Source of the DNA: Rhodoferax sp.
GTDB taxonomy: Bacteria > Pseudomonadota > Gammaproteobacteria > Burkholderiales > Burkholderiaceae_C
Length of the DNA: 9,494 nucleotides
NCBI GenBank assembly: GCA_021737905.1
Contig: JAIPDA010000079.1
Location: 1-9,494 of the forward strand
Direction: 5' to 3'
Part shown: positions 6,124 to 9,494 of the stretch, piece after piece
Layout of the letters: every line of letters starts with the position of its first letter
Numbering within the stretch: the first letter of the stretch is position 1
Position numbers and translations under genes: made by a program
The notes under the pieces: generated by a model
The model's database searches: none
What the model saw: the letters and a program-made list of their open reading frames with translations, nothing else
Told to the model about the DNA's origin: nothing

Positions 6124-6744
6124 TTAGCTCAAATGACGCACCACCAGACTCTTCAATAAGGGCAATTGTCCATGAAAGAAATGACCCACTCCCGGCACCA
6201 CCATCACCGGAAGGAATTGGGGGCGGGCCCAGTCGAGCACGTTGGCCAAAGGCACCGTGTCATCGCTCTCGCCGTGGATCACCAAGGTCTTGGCATGCGC
6301 CTGGCTCGGAACAGGCGCCACCGCAAACCGGCTGGCGGCGGTACCAACCAGCACCAGGCTGTCGATCTCACGCTCTTGCTCCAGCGCGGCCAAAGCGTGT
6401 GTGGTGACAAAGGCGCCGAAAGAAAAACCCGCCAGCGCCAATCGCCCGGCCGGTGCGGCATGCCGCACCACGGACAGCATGTCCAACAGTTCACCGCGGC
6501 CTTCGTCATGGCTGCCCTCGCTACCGCCCACTCCCCGGAAATTAAAGCGGACCGCCGTCCAGCCACACTGGGTGAAGGCGCGGGCCAATGTTTGCACCAC
6601 CTTGTTGTCCATGGTGCCGCCGAACAAGGGATGCGGGTGGGCAATCACGGCGACACCTTTGGAGGCGGCTGCGGGCTCGTCCAGGGCCATTTCGATCCGG
6701 CCTGCCTGGCCTTGGATCGTGATTTTTTGGGTTTGTGCGTTCAA
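6124..6744 (-). CDS. Alpha/beta hydrolase family protein
   Basis: This is a 206-residue alpha/beta-hydrolase resembling the COG2945 group of predicted small serine hydrolases. It shows the oxyanion-side motif HPHPLFGGTMDNK (36-48), NFRGVGGSEG (68-77), the nucleophile elbow GFSFG with Ser108, an acid in HGESDDTVP (Asp161 most likely), and the catalytic His188 in GVGHFFHG. There is no signal peptide, so it should be cytoplasmic. The substrate is unknown. The start is a TTG at 6744: no ATG or GTG lies upstream in frame before a stop, and the first ATG (residue 19) would remove the first beta strand typical of the family. No Shine-Dalgarno is visible, and the start lies 26 nt after the ferredoxin stop, so translation probably depends on coupling. 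Confidence 0.85.
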   Translation of the reverse strand: MNAQTQKITIQGQAGRIEMALDEPAAASKGVAVIAHPHPLFGGTMDNKVVQTLARAFTQCGWTAVRFNFRGVGGSEGSHDEGRGELLDMLSVVRHAAPAGRLALAGFSFGAFVTTHALAALEQEREIDSLVLVGTAASRFAVAPVPSQAHAKTLVIHGESDDTVPLANVLDWARPQFLPVMVVPGVGHFFHGQLPLLKSLVVRHLS

Positions 6745-6770
6745 AACCAGGCGTTCGTGAAGGCGAGGCT

Positions 6771-7142
6771 TCAGCGACCCAGATGCGGTGGCGTCAGCAA
6801 GCGCTCCACCACCTGACCGTTTTGAAGGTGCGATTGAACAATTTCGTCAATGTCATGCTCATCAACGTAGCTGTACCAGACCGCCTCCGGGTACACCACC
6901 AGCACCGGACCCGCAGCACAACGGTCCAGGCAACCGGCCTTGTTAACGCGCACCTGCCCGGGACCGCTCAAGCCGGCGTCTTTGACGCGAGACTTGCAAT
7001 GATCAAACGCGGCTTGCGCCCCGTGATGCGCGCAGGCGTTCTGGCCGTTACTGCGCTCATTGAGGCAAAAGAAAACATGGCGCTGGTAATAAGATGCAGG
7101 CGCTGCACCGCCATCTGAAGGCGAAGGTGTCACAAGAGTCAT
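6771..7142 (-). CDS. Thioredoxin-like [2Fe-2S] ferredoxin
   Basis: This 123-residue protein of the thioredoxin-fold [2Fe-2S] ferredoxin family (COG3411) carries low-potential electrons in the cytoplasm; its partner is unknown. The four likely cluster ligands are Cys26 and Cys37 (in CLNERSNGQNAC) and Cys71 and Cys75 (CLDRC). A fifth cysteine, Cys49, lies between them. The family C-terminal part VVYPEAVWYSYVDEHDIDEIV and NGQVVERLL is intact. Compared with homologues I know, which start close to the YYQRHVFFC segment, this one has about 17 extra Ser/Pro/Ala-rich residues at the N-terminus. No closer start codon exists except a GTG at codon 4. The ATG at 7142 is only 9 nt after the VanZ-family stop with no clear Shine-Dalgarno, suggesting translational coupling. 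Confidence 0.9.
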   Translation of the reverse strand: MTLVTPSPSDGGAAPASYYQRHVFFCLNERSNGQNACAHHGAQAAFDHCKSRVKDAGLSGPGQVRVNKAGCLDRCAAGPVLVVYPEAVWYSYVDEHDIDEIVQSHLQNGQVVERLLTPPHLGR

Positions 7143-7151
7143 GCCATGATT

Positions 7152-8273
7152 TTACGGGCGCGAGTCGTCCGGCACATCTTCAGGCCGGCACAAGCGCATG
7201 ATCACGTAGGTCAAGGCCGCAAACGGCCACAACCAACCCAGCCATTGGGCCAGTCCGTGAAAGCGGATAAACCGGCCCTGCTCCCAGACTTGCAGGTTCT
7301 GCGCCAGGTAGGGGCTGGCTGAAGCCTGGTTGAGCATGACCAATTGCACACTCAAGGCCAGCAAGGCCAGCACGGTGGCCGTGCGCGGGGACGTCCACAA
7401 GGAGAGCATCGCCAGCATGCAAGCGCCCAGGAAGCCAACGCGTACAGGCAGGTCAAACCAGGCCCATGCATGCGTTGGCCCGTAACTCAGGGCCGCAGAC
7501 AGCACCGTGAAATACAGACCACCGGCCAACAGCCACAAAACGGCAGCGCTGCGGTGAGCCCAGCCGCGCATCACACCAAAAGCGATCAAGCAGGGAATAA
7601 GCCCGCCCAGCGCCACCACAATCACCTGCGAGGCCGGCACCATGGGCTGTAGTTCGACGTCGCGCACTGGCAGCCACTCCAGAAAAGGCGAATCCACCAG
7701 CAGCGCGGCCAGCGCCGGCTCCAAGCGCTCGAGAATCTGGCCCAGGCCCAGCGGTACCGACACCGGGAACAGCAATGCCAGTGGCCACAAGGCCAGCAAA
7801 ACCAAAGCGCCTCGCGCCTCGGTTTCAAACCAGCGCGCCCGGAAATCGTTCCAACGATGCAACACGCCCATTTTTTCCAGCAGCGAAGCGCTCACCGCGC
7901 CGGCCCAGGCGCCTGCGGCGTTGAGCGCAAAGTCAACGTTAGAGGGGACCCTGGACGGCAAATGGGCCTGCAATGTTTCCAAACTCAGGGACAGCACAGC
8001 TGCCGACAGACTCGCCAGACTGATGGCCCAGACCCCCCGGCCGCTGCGCAGCGCTGCCAGCGCGAGCAAGAAACCCAAAGGGGCGTAACCCAGGAAATTG
8101 GTGCCGACATCAAAGCCTGTCCAGTAGCGCGGCCAGGGTGCAGTCAAAAAAACGAAAGGCGACAAGCCCTGGTCGCGCCAGCCGGTAAAGGGGTACAGAC
8201 TGGCATAAACAATCAGGCACGCAGTGGCCAGGGCCAATGGCCAAGCCGTGGTCCGGTGGAGGGCAGAGCTCAT
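7152..8273 (-). CDS. VanZ-family integral membrane protein
   Basis: This is a 373-residue polytopic membrane protein. The N-terminal part is a VanZ-like domain: YASLYPFTGW (23-32), FDVGTNFLGYAPLGF (54-68), and the signature E99-T-L-Q102, P106-S-R108, N112-V-D114, N118. About ten hydrophobic segments are visible, near 13-29, 59-75, 84-99, 114-133, 155-175, 216-235, 243-262, 277-293, 298-314 and 341-361. The second half has no motif I recognise and makes it much longer than single-domain VanZ proteins. VanZ of Tn1546 gives low-level teicoplanin resistance by an unknown mechanism; chromosomal homologues are mostly uncharacterised, so resistance should not be assumed. The ATG at 8273 overlaps the stop of a five-codon ORF (ATGA); its own Shine-Dalgarno is missing. 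It lies 40 nt after hemJ. Confidence 0.85.
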   Translation of the reverse strand: MSSALHRTTAWPLALATACLIVYASLYPFTGWRDQGLSPFVFLTAPWPRYWTGFDVGTNFLGYAPLGFLLALAALRSGRGVWAISLASLSAAVLSLSLETLQAHLPSRVPSNVDFALNAAGAWAGAVSASLLEKMGVLHRWNDFRARWFETEARGALVLLALWPLALLFPVSVPLGLGQILERLEPALAALLVDSPFLEWLPVRDVELQPMVPASQVIVVALGGLIPCLIAFGVMRGWAHRSAAVLWLLAGGLYFTVLSAALSYGPTHAWAWFDLPVRVGFLGACMLAMLSLWTSPRTATVLALLALSVQLVMLNQASASPYLAQNLQVWEQGRFIRFHGLAQWLGWLWPFAALTYVIMRLCRPEDVPDDSRP

Positions 8274-8298
8274 GCAGGCGCCGCCATGTTTATCTCCT
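8270..8298 (-). promoter_or_regulatory. Five-codon leader ORF with strong Shine-Dalgarno, coupled to the VanZ gene
   Basis: AGGAG (8298-8294) is followed after 6 nt by an ATG at 8287 that opens a five-codon frame (Met-Ala-Ala-Pro-Ala, then TGA at 8272-8270). The TGA overlaps the ATG of the VanZ-family gene as ATGA. The AGGAG is 20 nt from the VanZ ATG, too far to serve it directly, so ribosomes probably load at the mini-ORF and reinitiate. The frame relation is seen directly; translation of the mini-ORF is inferred. Confidence 0.4.
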
Positions 8299-8313
8299 GG
8301 TGGAGCGTATGGA

Positions 8314-8748
8314 TCAGCCCTGCCAGGGCTTGACCACCACCAGCACCACAGCCGCGACCATCATCAGCACCGGCAGCTCGTTGAACCAGCGCCACCAGAC
8401 ATGGCTGCGCGTGTTGCGTTGAGCCACAAAGTCTTTGAGCATGCGAGCGCACAGGTGGTGATAAGCCAGGGCCAGCAAAACCACCAGCAATTTGGCGTGC
8501 ATCCAGCCATTGCCCGGACCGCGGCCGATGCCGTAACCCAGCCACAGCCAAAGCCCCAGCACCAGCGCCGGCACCGCCAGCAAAGTGGTGAATCGCAGCA
8601 GTTTGCGGGCCATCAGCAGCAGGCGCTCGCGCTCGGCCACGCTGCCCTCGGGCACCATCGCCAGGTTCACAAAAATCCGCGGCAAATAAAACAGACCCGC
8701 GAACCAACTGGCCACGAAGATGATGTGAAACGATTTGACCCAGAGCAT
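8314..8748 (-). CDS. hemJ: Protoporphyrinogen IX oxidase HemJ (UPF0093, CopD-like)
   Basis: HemJ is an inner-membrane enzyme that oxidises protoporphyrinogen IX to protoporphyrin IX, the penultimate step of heme synthesis, in bacteria without HemG or HemY. The 144-residue product matches the compact proteobacterial form: MLWVKSFHIIFVASWFAGL at the N-terminus with His8, then FYLPRIFV, the conserved GWMHAKL (81-87), and a C-terminus WRWFNELPVLMM ending in VVVKPWQG. Four hydrophobic segments fit four membrane helices (about 6-28, 53-72, 84-100, 122-139). The frame stays open upstream to 9378, but that part is antisense to hemB and has no family similarity, so the ATG at 8748 is chosen. No Shine-Dalgarno is visible. 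It sits divergent to hemB, another heme gene. Some databases label this family simply CopD. Confidence 0.88.
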   Translation of the reverse strand: MLWVKSFHIIFVASWFAGLFYLPRIFVNLAMVPEGSVAERERLLLMARKLLRFTTLLAVPALVLGLWLWLGYGIGRGPGNGWMHAKLLVVLLALAYHHLCARMLKDFVAQRNTRSHVWWRWFNELPVLMMVAAVVLVVVKPWQG

Positions 8749-8799
8749 GCCGGCAGTGTAGCGCTGGGCCCCGGCTTCGAGTTTTGGCACAATTTGTCC
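8749..8799. promoter_or_regulatory. Divergent hemJ/hemB start region, possible leaderless promoters
   Basis: Only 51 bp separate the two start codons. Toward hemJ, TACACT (8760-8755, minus) is followed by 6 nt and the ATG; the same GCTACACT octamer forms the -10 of the candidate str promoter. Toward hemB, an extended -10-like TGG-CACAAT (8785-8793, plus) is also followed by 6 nt and the ATG. Either would place the transcription start at the A of the ATG. Neither gene has a Shine-Dalgarno, and neither has a good -35. Confidence 0.3.
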
Positions 8800-9494
8800 A
8801 TGACATCCTTTGCACCCTTCCCACTTGGCCGGCCCCGCCGCCTGCGTCGCGACAGCTTCACACGCAATCTGGTGCGTGAAAACAGCTTGAGCGCACACGA
8901 CCTGATTTACCCGGTGTTCGTCACCGACGGCCAGCGCCAGCGGGTGCCCATTGCCTCCATGCCGGGCGTCGAGCGCCTCAGCCTGGACTTGCTGCTGCCG
9001 GTGGCCGAGGAATGCGTCAAGCTGGGCATCCCGGTGATGGCCTTGTTTCCGGTGATTGACACGGCCCTGAAAACGCCCGACGGCCGCGAGGCCATGAACC
9101 CCGAAGGCCTGGTGCCGCGCGTTGTGCGCGAACTCAAAAAACGCTTTCCGGAACTCGGCGTCATGACCGACGTGGCGCTCGACCCCTTCACCAGCCACGG
9201 GCAGGACGGCCTGCTCGACGACACCGGCTACATCTTGAACGACGAGACCGTGGCCGTGCTGACCGAGCAGGCGCTGACTCAGGCCGAAGCCGGCGTGGAC
9301 ATCGTTGCGCCCAGCGACATGATGGACGGGCGCATCGGCGCGATCCGCACTGCGCTGGAAGGCCGGCGGCTGATTCACACACGCATCATGGCCTACAGCG
9401 CCAAATACGCCAGTGCCTTTTACGGCCCGTTCCGAGACGCCGTCGGCTCGGCCGGTAACCTGGGCAAGGCCGACAAAAAGGTCTACCAGATGGA
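8800..9494 (+). CDS. hemB: Porphobilinogen synthase (delta-aminolevulinic acid dehydratase), 3' end outside the window
   Basis: HemB condenses two 5-aminolevulinates to porphobilinogen, an early step of heme synthesis, in the cytoplasm. The window holds the first 231 codons plus two bases of roughly 330. Visible features are the N-terminal arm RPRRLRRDSFTRNLVREN (11-28), the metal-site region DVALDPFTSHGQDG (124-137), APSDMMDGRIGAIR (170-183) and the first Schiff-base lysine, Lys202, in MAYSAKYASAFYGPFRDA. The second catalytic lysine lies beyond the edge. At the metal site Asp128 and Asp136 replace the cysteines of zinc enzymes, as in the magnesium-dependent Pseudomonas aeruginosa type. The ATG at 8800 gives the expected N-terminus. 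No Shine-Dalgarno is present. It is the only plus-strand gene here and diverges from hemJ. Confidence 0.97.
   Translation, partial: MTSFAPFPLGRPRRLRRDSFTRNLVRENSLSAHDLIYPVFVTDGQRQRVPIASMPGVERLSLDLLLPVAEECVKLGIPVMALFPVIDTALKTPDGREAMNPEGLVPRVVRELKKRFPELGVMTDVALDPFTSHGQDGLLDDTGYILNDETVAVLTEQALTQAEAGVDIVAPSDMMDGRIGAIRTALEGRRLIHTRIMAYSAKYASAFYGPFRDAVGSAGNLGKADKKVYQM

Noticed and set aside
7152..8273. Glycopeptide-resistance determinant because of the VanZ domain
   Set aside because: There are no vanH, vanA, vanX, vanR or vanS genes nearby, and VanZ-like proteins are widespread chromosomal proteins in bacteria that glycopeptides do not normally reach.
8785..8799. TGGCAC before hemB as a sigma-54 -24/-12 promoter
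   Set aside because: TGGCAC is present, but the required TTGC at the -12 position is absent (GTCC is found), and the start codon would be too close.
8270..8824. 184-codon minus-strand frame overlapping hemJ
   Set aside because: It is the out-of-frame shadow of hemJ; only its last five codons, after a good Shine-Dalgarno, were kept as a possible leader ORF.
8749..9378. Upstream 210-codon extension of the hemJ frame
   Set aside because: It is antisense to hemB, whose protein is clearly recognisable, and HemJ proteins start at the MLWVKSFHII segment.
1..9494. CRISPR array, tRNA, insertion sequence, prophage or toxin-antitoxin genes
   Set aside because: No regularly spaced repeats, cloverleaf sequence, transposase motif or short paired toxin-antitoxin frames were seen on either strand.

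Overview
The window reads as ordinary chromosomal DNA from a betaproteobacterium of the order Burkholderiales, most likely Comamonadaceae (Polaromonas/Rhodoferax-like). This rests on recognising the protein sequences (EF-G, S12, an Asp-rich HemB, a HemJ next to hemB) and on the moderately high GC content; no database search was possible. No tRNA, rRNA, CRISPR array, insertion sequence, phage gene or toxin-antitoxin gene is visible.

Left half (1-4853, minus strand): the complete streptomycin operon in the order rpsL (S12), rpsG (S7), fusA (EF-G), tuf (EF-Tu). A candidate extended -10 promoter lies 111-139 bases upstream of rpsL. The operon has wide spacers: 228 bp between rpsL and rpsG, 195 bp between rpsG and fusA, 111 bp between fusA and tuf. 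Each contains strong inverted repeats, and the rpsL leader contains more. Two hairpins stand directly before the rpsG ribosome-binding site, where S7 autoregulation acts in E. coli. The rpsG-fusA spacer carries three copies of one small module.

Right half (4854-8748, minus strand): five same-direction genes, transcribed hemJ (protoporphyrinogen oxidase) > VanZ-family membrane protein > thioredoxin-like [2Fe-2S] ferredoxin > alpha/beta hydrolase > PBP5-type D-alanyl-D-alanine carboxypeptidase. Gaps are 40, 9, 26 and 70 nt, which suggests one transcription unit. A five-codon leader ORF with a good Shine-Dalgarno overlaps the VanZ start. No clear terminator separates this unit from the str promoter.

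Right edge (8800-9494, plus strand): hemB (porphobilinogen synthase), cut by the window end and divergent from hemJ across 51 bp. The two heme genes therefore share one compact intergenic region, and both may be transcribed as leaderless mRNAs.

I do not see an undescribed multi-gene system here. The points most worth a second look are the structured spacers of the str operon, the repeated module before fusA, the mini-ORF before the VanZ gene, and the symmetric hemJ/hemB start region.
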